DNA from: Lysobacterales bacterium
GTDB lineage: Bacteria > Pseudomonadota > Gammaproteobacteria > Xanthomonadales > Xanthomonadaceae
Reading direction: 5' to 3'
Assembly (NCBI GenBank): GCA_017302135.1
Contig: JAFLDZ010000002.1
Location: 496,001 to 560,000, forward strand
Length of the DNA: 64,000 nt
This document shows positions 9,001-15,412 of this stretch, piece after piece. The notes under the pieces are model-generated. The model made no database searches, was not told the DNA's origin, and saw nothing but the letters and a program-made list of their open reading frames with translations. Positions within the stretch are counted from its first letter, which is position 1, and each line of letters opens with the position of its first letter. Both the position numbers and the translations under genes were made by a program.

Positions 9001-11795
9001 GGCGACCGCAGCAAAGCGATCCGGAACAGCGGTGCCCGGGAAACATCCAACTCTGCGGCGAGCGCCAGACGAAGATCCTCGGCCTGCGCCGACCACTGCG
9101 CTGCTTCCACTTCGCGCACGACGATCGCAGGCAATGCCAGACCAGGCTCGGCGACCGTCTGCGTCCATGCCGCAGCGCCGTCGCCGCTCGCGCGATGCGG
9201 ACGCGCGAAGCCGGCGCGCAGTTGATCGTGATGGTCGACGAGTACGGACAATGCATGCTGCAAACGCTCGGCGTCGAGACGCTCGTCGGCATCGAAGACC
9301 AGCGTCTGGCAGAAACTGCCGGGATTCTCCAGGCCGAGCTTGAAAAACCAGCCCTGGATCGGCGACAGCGGCGCTTCGCCGGAACATGGCCGGTAGTCGC
9401 GGTTGATCTGCCTGTCGAGTCCGCGCAGGGTCGCGACGAAGTCGCAGAGGCGCGGCCTGGCCAGCAGCTGCGAAGAACTGGCGGGATAGCCCAGGCGTTT
9501 CAGCGAAGACATCACCACCAGTGCGGTCAACGAATCGCCGCCCAGATGGATGAAATTATCGTCGCGGGCGATCTTGGGCTGTTGCAGCACGCTGCTCCAG
9601 ATCGCCGCGACATCGGCTTCCAGTGCGTCGTCGTAAGCGACCGCTTCGGCCGCATCGTCCTGCGTGCGTTCGTCGAGCAACGCCTGCAATGCGCGATAGT
9701 CGGTCTTGCCGTTGGCGGTCAGCGGCAAGGCCTGCAGCCAGACGATGCGATTGGGAATCGCCCATGCCGGCAGCAGGCTGGCCAGACCCTCGCGCACCTC
9801 GTCTTCGCTTCTGGCTGCACCGACGCAGAATGCGACGAGCTGTTTGCTCGATTGCACATCCACGACGATCGTCGCCGCCTGACTGACCCCTTCGACCGCT
9901 TTCAACGCCGCTTCGACTTCGCCCGGTTCCAGGCGGTGGCCGCGCAACTTGATCTGGCTGTCGATGCGACCGGCGAAAATCAGCGCATCCTCGCTGTTGA
10001 AGCTGCACAGATCGCCGCTGCGATACCAGCGCATATTGTCCAGTTCGCGATAACGGTCGAGATTGAGTTCTTCGCGATCAAGATAACCGAGGGTGACGCC
10101 GGCGCCGCCGATCAGCAGTTCGCCGATGCATTGCCTCGGCAGCGCCTGACCGAACCGGTTGATGACGCGCACCGTCGTGTTGAAGATCGGTCCGCCGATC
10201 GCGATCGGCTCATGCGCTTCCGGGATGCGATCTGCATGCCATGCAGTGGACAGGATCGTGGTCTCGGTCGGACCGTAGGCGTTGACGTATGTCACGTGCG
10301 GATGCCAGCGCCGGATCAACTCGTGATCCGGCGCGGATCCTGCGGTCATCAGGGTTTTCAATCGCGGCAGCTTCTCCGGCGACAGATGCTTGGCGTATTG
10401 CGGCGGGAACGCGGAAAAAGTCACGCCGTGTCCGGTCATGTAGTCCTGCAGACGCTCCGGATCCTCGATCAGTTCCGCCGGCAGGATCAGGGTGCTGCCG
10501 CCGTTGAGCAGGCTCGAATGGATTTCGGCGACCGACGCGTCGAAAGTGAATGGCGCGAACTGCGAAGCGATATCGTCCGGGTCGAACCAGTCGCCGACCT
10601 GGCGCACGAAATTGAGCAGGTTGCCGTGACTGACCTTGACGCCTTTGGGGCGGCCGGTCGAGCCGGAAGTGAAGATCACGTACGCCAACGCATCGATGTC
10701 GGACGCCACCATCGGCAACATCGAAACGGCAGCGTCGTTCTGGACATCGCCGATCTCTCCGATGTCGAGGACAGCGACCGTCGGCAACGCTTCGCGCAGC
10801 GTGCAGGCATGCGCCTGTTCGGTCAGCAGCCAGCGCAGACGGGTATCGTCGACCATCCCCTGCAGACGGATCGCGGGCTGGGCCGCGTCCATCGGCACGA
10901 ATGCCGCGCCGATCTTGAGCACGGCGATCTGCGCTGCGACCATGCGATGACTGCGGTCGAACGACACACCGACGCAGTCGCCGGCACGCGCACCGGCCGC
11001 ATGCAGCGCTGCCGCCCAATGCATCGACAATGCATCGAGTTCTGCGAAGCTCAAACTCCGCTCCGGATCGATCACCGCCACGTGCTGCGGCCGGATGGCG
11101 ACCCAGGCCGAAAAACGGCTGTTCAGATCGCCTTCGATCGCGACCGCAGCGCCGTCGACGCTGCATGCCTGCATCGCGGAGCCATCCGCCGTCGCGACGG
11201 CGTCGCAAAGTGCGGTCTGCGGTGCGGTCGCCAGCATGTCGGCCAGACGATGCCAGACCGCTGCCAGCAGGCGCTGGTAATCCTCGCCGAAACGTTCGGT
11301 CGCGCAGTCGATGCGCCACTGTTCGCCGTCGCGGACGAGTGCGAAATCGGCGTGCGCAGCAGCATCGGCGGGATCGCCGTGCAGATGCACCGCATGGCAG
11401 CGCAACTGATCATGCAGCCCTGGATAACGCGAATCGTGCGCATCGAGCCAATGCGTTTCGTCGACCCACTGTGCCTGCACCGCATCGAACAGCGCCTGCA
11501 GGGTGGTCTCGGGCGAAGCTTCGGTCACGATCGGCCAGACGCGATCGGTTTTGTGGCCGCGCAGGCAAGTCACCACCGGTTCGTCGCTGTAACGCAGCCA
11601 GTGCAACAACGCATGCCAGGCAGCCAGCACCCGACGCGGGTCTTCCTGACCGGGAAGCATCGCGCAGGCGATGGTCCGTCGCTGGTGCTCCGCACGCGCA
11701 CTCACCGTCGCATCCCGCAGCGGGCACGGCAGATCCAGCGCGTACGCACCGAACGGGGATTTACGGGTGGCTTCCAGCAGAAGGTCCATCGACAT
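1..11795 (-). CDS. Non-ribosomal peptide synthetase, A-T-E / C-A-T-E / C-A-T / C..., 3' end outside window
   Basis: The reading frame stays open from the ATG at 11795 to the window edge (about 3930 codons seen). The start follows AAGGA four bases upstream. Domains by approximate residue: 1-200, a fragment like the C-terminal lobe of a condensation domain, without HHxxxDG; A1 205-600 (TSGSTGRPKG, NAYGPTETT); T1 with Ser near 754 (LGGDSL); E1 with HHLVVDTIS near 941 and GWFTS; C2 with HHLIHDG near 1397; A2 with TSGSTGQPKG near 1900; T2 near 2286 (GGDSI); E2 with HHLVVDGVSW near 2476; C3 with HHALIDG near 2957; A3 with TSGTTGTPKG near 3447; T3 near 3834 (GGHSL); then the start of C4. Specificity positions read by eye are A1 D-A-A-A-M-A-A-I-L, A2 D-V-F-W-M-G-G-S-F (close to the known Val code) and A3 D-A-G-A-L-A-G-I-L. 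Two E domains predict D-residues at positions 1 and 2. This is the last gene of the PKS operon, 77 nt after the AT gene. Substrates are tentative. Confidence 0.93.
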   Translation of the reverse strand, partial: MSMDLLLEATRKSPFGAYALDLPCPLRDATVSARAEHQRRTIACAMLPGQEDPRRVLAAWHALLHWLRYSDEPVVTCLRGHKTDRVWPIVTEASPETTLQALFDAVQAQWVDETHWLDAHDSRYPGLHDQLRCHAVHLHGDPADAAAHADFALVRDGEQWRIDCATERFGEDYQRLLAAVWHRLADMLATAPQTALCDAVATADGSAMQACSVDGAAVAIEGDLNSRFSAWVAIRPQHVAVIDPERSLSFAELDALSMHWAAALHAAGARAGDCVGVSFDRSHRMVAAQIAVLKIGAAFVPMDAAQPAIRLQGMVDDTRLRWLLTEQAHACTLREALPTVAVLDIGEIGDVQNDAAVSMLPMVASDIDALAYVIFTSGSTGRPKGVKVSHGNLLNFVRQVGDWFDPDDIASQFAPFTFDASVAEIHSSLLNGGSTLILPAELIEDPERLQDYMTGHGVTFSAFPPQYAKHLSPEKLPRLKTLMTAGSAPDHELIRRWHPHVTYVNAYGPTETTILSTAWHADRIPEAHEPIAIGGPIFNTTVRVINRFGQALPRQCIGELLIGGAGVTLGYLDREELNLDRYRELDNMRWYRSGDLCSFNSEDALIFAGRIDSQIKLRGHRLEPGEVEAALKAVEGVSQAATIVVDVQSSKQLVAFCVGAARSEDEVREGLASLLPAWAIPNRIVWLQALPLTANGKTDYRALQALLDERTQDDAAEAVAYDDALEADVAAIWSSVLQQPKIARDDNFIHLGGDSLTALVVMSSLKRLGYPASSSQLLARPRLCDFVATLRGLDRQINRDYRPCSGEAPLSPIQGWFFKLGLENPGSFCQTLVFDADERLDAERLQHALSVLVDHHDQLRAGFARPHRASGDGAAAWTQTVAEPGLALPAIVVREVEAAQWSAQAEDLRLALAAELDVSRAPLFRIALLRSPTRSRVVWVIHHLVVDTISHGILLEDLQALYRRPDDAVEAVLPGKSISHMDWSRTLRDAVMADVDARLMRWQPALQALATMPDLPLRKSAAARMAIAECRLSADDTAVLLETATACYRQSAEELVLAASCLAIGRTLGVAGLAIDIEWHGREESFAGPQGIDRTVGWFTSVHPHAVNLPGDGGLGAWLMALKESRVAVPQRGRDFYALRYLVDTPEARAAFAGYRQPEVLFNFSGVVQRGQTGWRTVPAVAIELGEGNANPYALSVESEIRDGELIVSLYHDPEAWAGAAVRLPQAIADAMREVIAHCSAPGNRRWTPSDFPLAGLSQAQVDTLPIALRAAYPLTDMQQTMIRHKDTYQVFMAYRIPAVYDDASWRRAVSEWIDRHDCLRTHIREWPDGSASQLVEDALAAPLGVHRVASGETQAQARAHIDRVRCGEARIDRAPLFDLQVFDAGEDDFVLVLAIHHLIHDGWSIDLLINDLLVGYRRACGDAASKPQAPLAGMDAIVTAQRSLRDDAQWQDYWSTLPWQATACRLPEPRLHRADDAASGQDTRLFVGALDAALAASVREASRNLGVTVNSLWLAGYACLLRYLGGQTQVRCGVIQNGRMEEIAGVETITGCCVNTLPLVMEIAGNTTGGDIVVEVNRQLERMRAGAAYPLSSIHAMVRSRIDGELFDTLFNIESHRYAVHDAQARAELVGGYESTNYGFIFSLIERSAAVVDAAASATPPDYEVRIGYDAARYDLEAVQDWLRIYARCMQVLAAQTASRWNEMRLLPDAMLDDATNTWNDTRRDYPDQRCVEDLFREQAQRQPQRPALLYRDRSVTYAALDAQTDRIARVLQDRGIGPETVVGLVADRSPEMVVAMLAIYKAGAAFVPIDPRYPADRVRHMVADSGARLALVQKRDLSAVIPDDLVLERLFLDDLIEAAQHEGTGGDTGGDDAARRPLPVARDSRQLAYVMYTSGSTGQPKGVMIEQRSIVRLVANSADFSFDAEDRILVTSAPGFDVTTFEVWSALLNGLTLGVIDEETLLDPKQLAAELCEKRISLLWLIAPLFNQLIQEAPEMFAGVKQLMIGGDALSAPHVLLARQANPQLQIINGYGPTENTSFSTYHFVGDEDRDVIPIGRPITNSTAYVFNADGQLLPPGVDGELYVGGPGVARGYLNQPELTASKFVADPFSDDPDSRLYRTGDLVRWRRDGLIDFLGRIDHQVKIRGFRVELGEIENAISAHENIKQTLVLVKQEQGQKQLVAYCVPKQGDIADSDFRAGLIGSVSALLHETLPDYMVPAAFVMLEAMPRNANGKIDRPRLPEPDASAYVHSAKVVPQGAMEEALWAVWKDVLGNEAFGVTDSFFSIGGDSILAIQVVSGAAKRGLSLTPRLVIEERTIRQIVAKAGATSIAAENAANVVQTAVVGAQRLLPIQLQYLQQGKVDVDRYAQYGRIALPADTTREMLDIALRAIVARHDVLRLKFRETSSGWIAQYRPEALQADDAVQADVLIAIDGDPSGDIRAEAAEALTGLDIKQGRLQRWIWRRGAQGQSLLWVIHHLVVDGVSWRILQDDLHSALAAARRGESPQFGAKTDSYQDWATRVHDFAFGTVVERERDYWLQQLAQPVARLDFDVDGSDDDERQPEASTQAVEIALDADDTQRVLQRARAGVQPQVLLIAALTRSLGERLDADAVRVDLEGHGRDLYDDGATELDPSRTIGWFTSLYPLRFDLVRQPPSQHLSRTRRILATVPNGGIGFGALQQIAHDEALETASADPNGSGAQVLFNYLGHFADDSEGGSVIAPRRVRGHALRIDGAVRAGTLQFRFDYSDRQLSREAATAIAEGFLASLRELSCVDPDDSDAADERHGPGAQSTESGAASFASASLSTEVLAVLRGRYPALRDAYPCTPMQQGLLMFSDGGGQKDLYLSQMQIALAPVDADRLRRAWQTLVDRHDILRTAFVDLGQARLIQAVVDNAELSWREVDARAVGGVAQIALTRWMREEMAQGFDLGHAPLMRLLLVRMDDDSDCLVWTHHHALIDGWSAALLIRQLFEAYARTGTQAGLQAAPHAEPAYRRYIDWLSTRDAGAAEAYWRDWFRGLDLSTSAQSPLERVPAGQGHRPIRYEQASHSIELSAEDTSRLLRLVKAEGVSLSTLMLAAWGLLLGKYVAEDEVLFGYTTSGRSAAVDGIESMVGLFINSLPVRVRADGTQTVASLLRQIQSQQLDNEDHGFLSLPEIQRVSGAKPGQALFDTLVVVENYPRDWSLLASAGDDGLKVRSIEGASRTSFGLNLIAYPGERLMLELAYQCLQFDDDGTAMLLRRLSNLLSSIAAGATRTIAQLSLLDADESARAIHGWNATAVEYPRDRTLPEVFDTVANSHARADALVFGDERCSYDELARRSRRIARWLRAHGVRSGDQVALSMGKGPALIAAMIGIMRAGAAYVPIAVDCPADRRRFINADAGIVWTLTDRAHREQVVLDVAACLEIEDCLGEADALSDDGTDGMLDGPGDAQRTAYVIYTSGTTGTPKGVAISHRSLINFCAWCVQVRLFSAGSRMIQFAPYTFDASAGEIFGGLLAGAELHLLADALIMDPQALTAYLNTHAIAFCAFPPPYLQQMDPTRIPEDMTLLTAGSAPSAELVAQWGARCRYINGYGPTETTILSTAWICDRGQADAGSLSIGGPICNTSVYVVDRLGQLCAPGLLGEIWIGGDGVANGYLNRPELNREQFLADPWKPGSRVYRTGDMGRWREDGQIVFVGRRDRQVKLRGFRIELDEIETRLREHPQVQDAAVSVRGADADKRLLAWVVHREGLMPGDAATEAFLDDLRRFLQASLLNYMLPQAIGIVAKMPLTGNGKIDEKSLPEPEANEPVDAVHIAPRTQSERALAEVWASLLKLPPEQIGVNANFFDMGGHSLLAMRAIAQLRERLGVEIGVADLLAQPVLADLALVVEHAAQHALPPIVAVPRTEAMPLSFAQQRLWFLAQMQDVSRTYHIPGALRLRGELDAA

Positions 11796-11872
11796 TGATT
11801 CCTTGATCCTTTTTAGAGCCCGACGCGATCAGCGGCGGAACGCGGGCATCGTCTGCGGTGACGGGACGATGC

Positions 11873-13753
11873 TCATACGACGAAATCCGACCGCAGCTTG
11901 GCGAGCGTGGCCGTATCGCGTCCGAACTGGTTCATCGATGCCGCGTGCGCAACCCGGCCGCCATAGCCGTACTTGATGAAAGTGGACAGTGCGCCCGTCG
12001 GACTGAGGTCGATGAAGCGACAGGTTTCGCTGCCGCTGATCTCGCCGACGAGCTTGTGGAACTCGACCGGACAACGGATGACGTTCCAGAAATGCTCGGC
12101 ATCGAAACGCTCCACGCGGGTGGCGCTCATCGAGGAATACGCGGGCACATTCGGCGCGCCCATTTCGACGCCGGCCAGGAACCGCCGGAACTCGCCTTCG
12201 ATGGCATCCATCGCCGGCGAGTGGAAGCTGTGCTCGACCGGCAGAAGCACCGAAAGGATCGATTCCGCATCGAGCGCGCGTTTCAGGGCGCGCAGGGTTT
12301 CGATACCACCGCTGATCACGAAATTGCCGTCGAAATTGACGCTGGCGAGAATGCACCCGGCATACAGCTGCGGGTGCCGGTGCAGATGCTCGACCGGCGT
12401 CATCACCGACAGCATGCCGCCGCCGCTGGCGCGTTCGCGCACCAGTTCGGCCTGGCGCATCACCATCCGCAGCGCATCTTCGAAGCGCATCGCGCCGGAC
12501 ACCGTCGCCGCCACGTATTCGCCGAGGCTGTAGCCGAGCACCGCATCGGGACGGATGCCGGCATCGATCAACGCCTGCGTCAACGCGTAGCCGAGGCTGT
12601 ACAGCGCCGGATGCGACAGCATGACGTCGCTGAGTTCACGATGCCGGTTGGCGGGATCGTACAGCTCAACGACCATGCTGCGCCCGGTCTGCGCCCGATA
12701 GATGGTGTCGCAGTCGTCCATCGCAGCGCGGAACACGGGATTGTTTTCGTACAACTCCTTGCCCATCGCGTAATACTGCGAACCTTGGCCGGAATACATG
12801 AATACGATCTTCGGGCCTGCTTGCGTCTGCGCGCCTGTTGCGGCGACTTCGGTTGCGACGGCGCTGGATGCCGCCGGCGACGAGGCCGCCGAAGCGGGCA
12901 GCGTCATCGGCGTCCGCCGGATCTTCGCGAACAGCCCCGACAGCACAGTGCCGGGACCGACTTCGGCGAACGTCTCCAACCCATGCGCCAGCAGCCAGGA
13001 CATCGATTCGTACCAGCGGACGGGATGACTGATCTGCTCGCTGATCAGGTCCCGATAGCCGGTCTTCGGGTAAGGGCGCGCGGTGCGATTGGCGATCACC
13101 GGGTGTTCGAGCGGTTTCAGATCGAAGCCCGCGAGAAAGTCCGCATATTCGCGCTCGACATCGCGCATGAACCGCGAATGGAAGGCAGCGCTGACGTTGA
13201 GACGGACGAAACGTCCGCCAGCGCCCGTGAACAGCGTTTCGCAGGCGGCGATCTGATCGTAGTCGCCGGAGATCACGATCTGGTCGGCGGCATTGATGTT
13301 GGCCAGATCGATCCGGTCGAACGGCGAAGCCGCGATCAGCGAGGCGACCCGCTCCTGATCGAGACCGATCACCGCCGCCATCGCCCCGCGCGGTGCGTCG
13401 GTCATCAACCGCCCGCGCTTGTCGACCAGGGCGATTCCGGTCTCGAAGTCGAACGCGCCCGCAGCGAACAGCGCGTTGAATTCGCCCAGGCTGTGGCCGG
13501 CGAAGATCGCCGGCAGGGTCTCGCCGGCATCCCGCTTCTCGATGAAACTCAGCGCCGACACCGCGAACAGCGCCGGTTGCGTGTATCGGGTCTGGCCCAA
13601 TACGCCGTCGGGATCCTCGAGGCACAAACGCCGCAGCGAATAACCGAGTATCTCGTCCGCACGGCGAACGAGGGCCTGATGACGATCGAACAACTCGTCG
13701 CCCATACCCTTCCGCTGCGATCCCTGTCCGGGGAAAGCCCATAACGATCTCAT
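11873..13753 (-). CDS. Tandem acyltransferase (AT-AT) protein, trans-acting malonyl loader of the PKS
   Basis: The 626-residue protein has two complete acyltransferase domains. AT1 (about 1-285) opens with FPGQGSQ, has the nucleophile Ser88 in GHSLGEF and a downstream AFHSRFM motif. AT2 (about 310-626) opens with YSGQGSQ, has Ser409 in GYSLGEY and a SFHSPAM motif. An Ala/Thr-rich linker separates them. The PKS in the same operon has four KS domains and no AT, so one domain should deliver malonyl units to the carrier proteins, as in other trans-AT systems. In tandem AT proteins of this kind the second domain is often a proofreading acyl hydrolase or a second loader; GYSLGEY in place of GHSLGEF hints that AT2 has a different role, but sequence alone does not decide. 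The gene begins 37 nt after the ACP gene and ends 77 nt before the NRPS start. Confidence 0.93.
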   Translation of the reverse strand: MRSLWAFPGQGSQRKGMGDELFDRHQALVRRADEILGYSLRRLCLEDPDGVLGQTRYTQPALFAVSALSFIEKRDAGETLPAIFAGHSLGEFNALFAAGAFDFETGIALVDKRGRLMTDAPRGAMAAVIGLDQERVASLIAASPFDRIDLANINAADQIVISGDYDQIAACETLFTGAGGRFVRLNVSAAFHSRFMRDVEREYADFLAGFDLKPLEHPVIANRTARPYPKTGYRDLISEQISHPVRWYESMSWLLAHGLETFAEVGPGTVLSGLFAKIRRTPMTLPASAASSPAASSAVATEVAATGAQTQAGPKIVFMYSGQGSQYYAMGKELYENNPVFRAAMDDCDTIYRAQTGRSMVVELYDPANRHRELSDVMLSHPALYSLGYALTQALIDAGIRPDAVLGYSLGEYVAATVSGAMRFEDALRMVMRQAELVRERASGGGMLSVMTPVEHLHRHPQLYAGCILASVNFDGNFVISGGIETLRALKRALDAESILSVLLPVEHSFHSPAMDAIEGEFRRFLAGVEMGAPNVPAYSSMSATRVERFDAEHFWNVIRCPVEFHKLVGEISGSETCRFIDLSPTGALSTFIKYGYGGRVAHAASMNQFGRDTATLAKLRSDFVV

Positions 13754-13790
13754 CGAAAAACTCCGGTTGCAGTGCCGAACACGTGCCGAA

Positions 13791-14060
13791 TCAAGCCGCG
13801 CTAGGTTCGCGGAGCAACTTCAGGTTCAGCAACGAGACCACGTCGCCGAGGGTGTAAAGATCGCGCTTCTCTTCGTCCAACACCCGGATCGAGAGACGTT
13901 GCTCGAGTTCGTACCAGATTTCGAGCATTTCCTTCGAGTCCACGCCGAGATCGCCGCCCAGATAGAAATCGAGTTCGACCGATTCGGGATCGAATCCGGT
14001 CTTCTTGATGTCGTTGATGGCGCCGAGCACGGTTTCCAGGGTTTTCGTTGCGATTTCCAT
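13791..14060 (-). CDS. Stand-alone acyl carrier protein
   Basis: This 89-residue acidic protein has the carrier-protein motif LGVDSKEM; Ser42 is the expected phosphopantetheine site. It lies 64 nt downstream of the oxoamine synthase gene and 37 nt upstream of the tandem AT gene, in the same direction. The PKS carries its own ACPs, so a free ACP directly behind an oxoamine synthase suggests it presents the acyl thioester to that enzyme, as the dedicated ACP does for bacterial serine palmitoyltransferases. It could also serve as an acceptor or donor for the trans-ATs. The family call is secure; the partner is inferred from position. Confidence 0.9.
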   Translation of the reverse strand: MEIATKTLETVLGAINDIKKTGFDPESVELDFYLGGDLGVDSKEMLEIWYELEQRLSIRVLDEEKRDLYTLGDVVSLLNLKLLREPSAA

Positions 14061-14124
14061 GAATGTTCTTCCGAATGCGATTGCAGAGTGACGTGCGCGG
14101 CGTCCGAAGAGCGCCGCGCCGGGA

Positions 14125-15369
14125 TTACAGGCAGCCGAACTCGCGCGCGGCTTGGGCGATCATCTCGACGGCAGTGTCGATCTCCTCGCGCGTATGGGTC
14201 GCCATCACCGAGATGCGCAGGCGTTCCAGGCCCGGCGGCACCATCGGGTATTCCATGATGTTGACGAACAGACCGCGCGCGTACAGTTCGCGATTGATCT
14301 TGCGGACCATGCCGTCCTCGCCGATGAACACCGGGATGATGCCGGACTCGCCGCGGATGATCTTCAGGCCCGTGGCTTCGAGCCTGTCCTGCATATAACG
14401 CACATTGGCGTGCAGGTTGGTCACGCGTTCCGGTTCCCGTTCCATCACGTCGAGCGATGCGGAAATCGCAGCGATGGTGGGCTGCGCCAGACCGGACGTG
14501 AACAGATAGGGATAGGAGAAGTTGCGCAGCAGGAAGATGTGCTCCTTGCTGCCGGACACGAATGCGCCCTGGGCCCCGATCGCCTTGCTGCAGGTGGACA
14601 TGCGCAAATCCGCCTGTCCGATCAGATCGAAATGTTCCAGCGTGCCGCGGCCGGTCTTGCCCACCGTGCCCAAGCCGTGCGCGTCGTCGAGGATGGTGAT
14701 GATGTCGTGGCGCTTGCAGACTTCGATGTAACGCGGCAGATCGATGATCGTGCCATCGACGGAACGCACGCCTTCCACGGTCGAGAATATCTGCGCATTG
14801 GGCTTGGCGCGTTCCTTGATGCGGATCAGCAGTTGCTCGAAGGCATCGAGATTGTCCGGATCGAAGGTGTAGAACGGCACGCCGGTCATCTTGATCGCGT
14901 TGATGACGCTGGCATGGCTGTTCTTGTCGTAAACGATGATGTCGTTCCGGTTCATCAGACCGTTGACCCAGCACAGGTTGGCCATGTAGCCGCCGGGCAG
15001 CAGCACGGCATCCTCATGCCCGGCAAGCGCGGCGAGCCGCTTCTCGAGGTCCTTGTGCTGCTTGGTGTAGCCGGAAAACGCCGGCGAACCGCCGGTGCCG
15101 ATGCCGTACTTCTCCACCGCTTCGATCACCTTCCGTTTGACGTAGGGATCGTTGGAAAGTCCGAGATAGCTGTTCGAGCCGAACACCAGTACCTCGTTGA
15201 AGATGTCGCTGTTGAGCTCTTTGTACTTCATGCGCCGGTCGACCGGGCCGTAGCCCTCGCGACCTGCCATATAGCCTTGCTCCAGCTCCTTCAGATACAC
15301 GGCGTATTGATGCGCCAAACGCTGTCTGAACGGCTGCCTTTCGAGTTCGATCAATGATCTGGAGTCCAT
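14125..15369 (-). CDS. PLP-dependent alpha-oxoamine synthase (serine palmitoyltransferase / KBL / AONS family)
   Basis: The chosen start is the ATG at 15369, which gives MDSRSLIELE and 414 residues, the usual size for the family. A longer open frame upstream runs into the intergenic region and the SDR gene and is Arg-rich and non-homologous. Visible family features are FGSNSYLGL near the N-terminus, GTGGSPAFSGYTKQH, the cofactor Asp/His region DDAHGLG, and Lys262 in STCSKAIGAQG, the expected Schiff-base lysine. Enzymes of this fold condense an acyl thioester with an amino acid, lose CO2 and give an alpha-amino ketone. Flanked by a reductase and an ACP inside a PKS/NRPS operon, it probably condenses a polyketide or fatty acyl thioester with an amino acid (Ser, Gly or Ala; not resolvable here). 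A primary-metabolism role (BioF, Kbl) is unlikely from the neighbourhood. Confidence 0.93.
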   Translation of the reverse strand: MDSRSLIELERQPFRQRLAHQYAVYLKELEQGYMAGREGYGPVDRRMKYKELNSDIFNEVLVFGSNSYLGLSNDPYVKRKVIEAVEKYGIGTGGSPAFSGYTKQHKDLEKRLAALAGHEDAVLLPGGYMANLCWVNGLMNRNDIIVYDKNSHASVINAIKMTGVPFYTFDPDNLDAFEQLLIRIKERAKPNAQIFSTVEGVRSVDGTIIDLPRYIEVCKRHDIITILDDAHGLGTVGKTGRGTLEHFDLIGQADLRMSTCSKAIGAQGAFVSGSKEHIFLLRNFSYPYLFTSGLAQPTIAAISASLDVMEREPERVTNLHANVRYMQDRLEATGLKIIRGESGIIPVFIGEDGMVRKINRELYARGLFVNIMEYPMVPPGLERLRISVMATHTREEIDTAVEMIAQAAREFGCL

Positions 15370-15412
15370 GGTGTTCTCATTTCCTTGTAGACGTTTGCAA
15401 AGTCGTTTGCGC

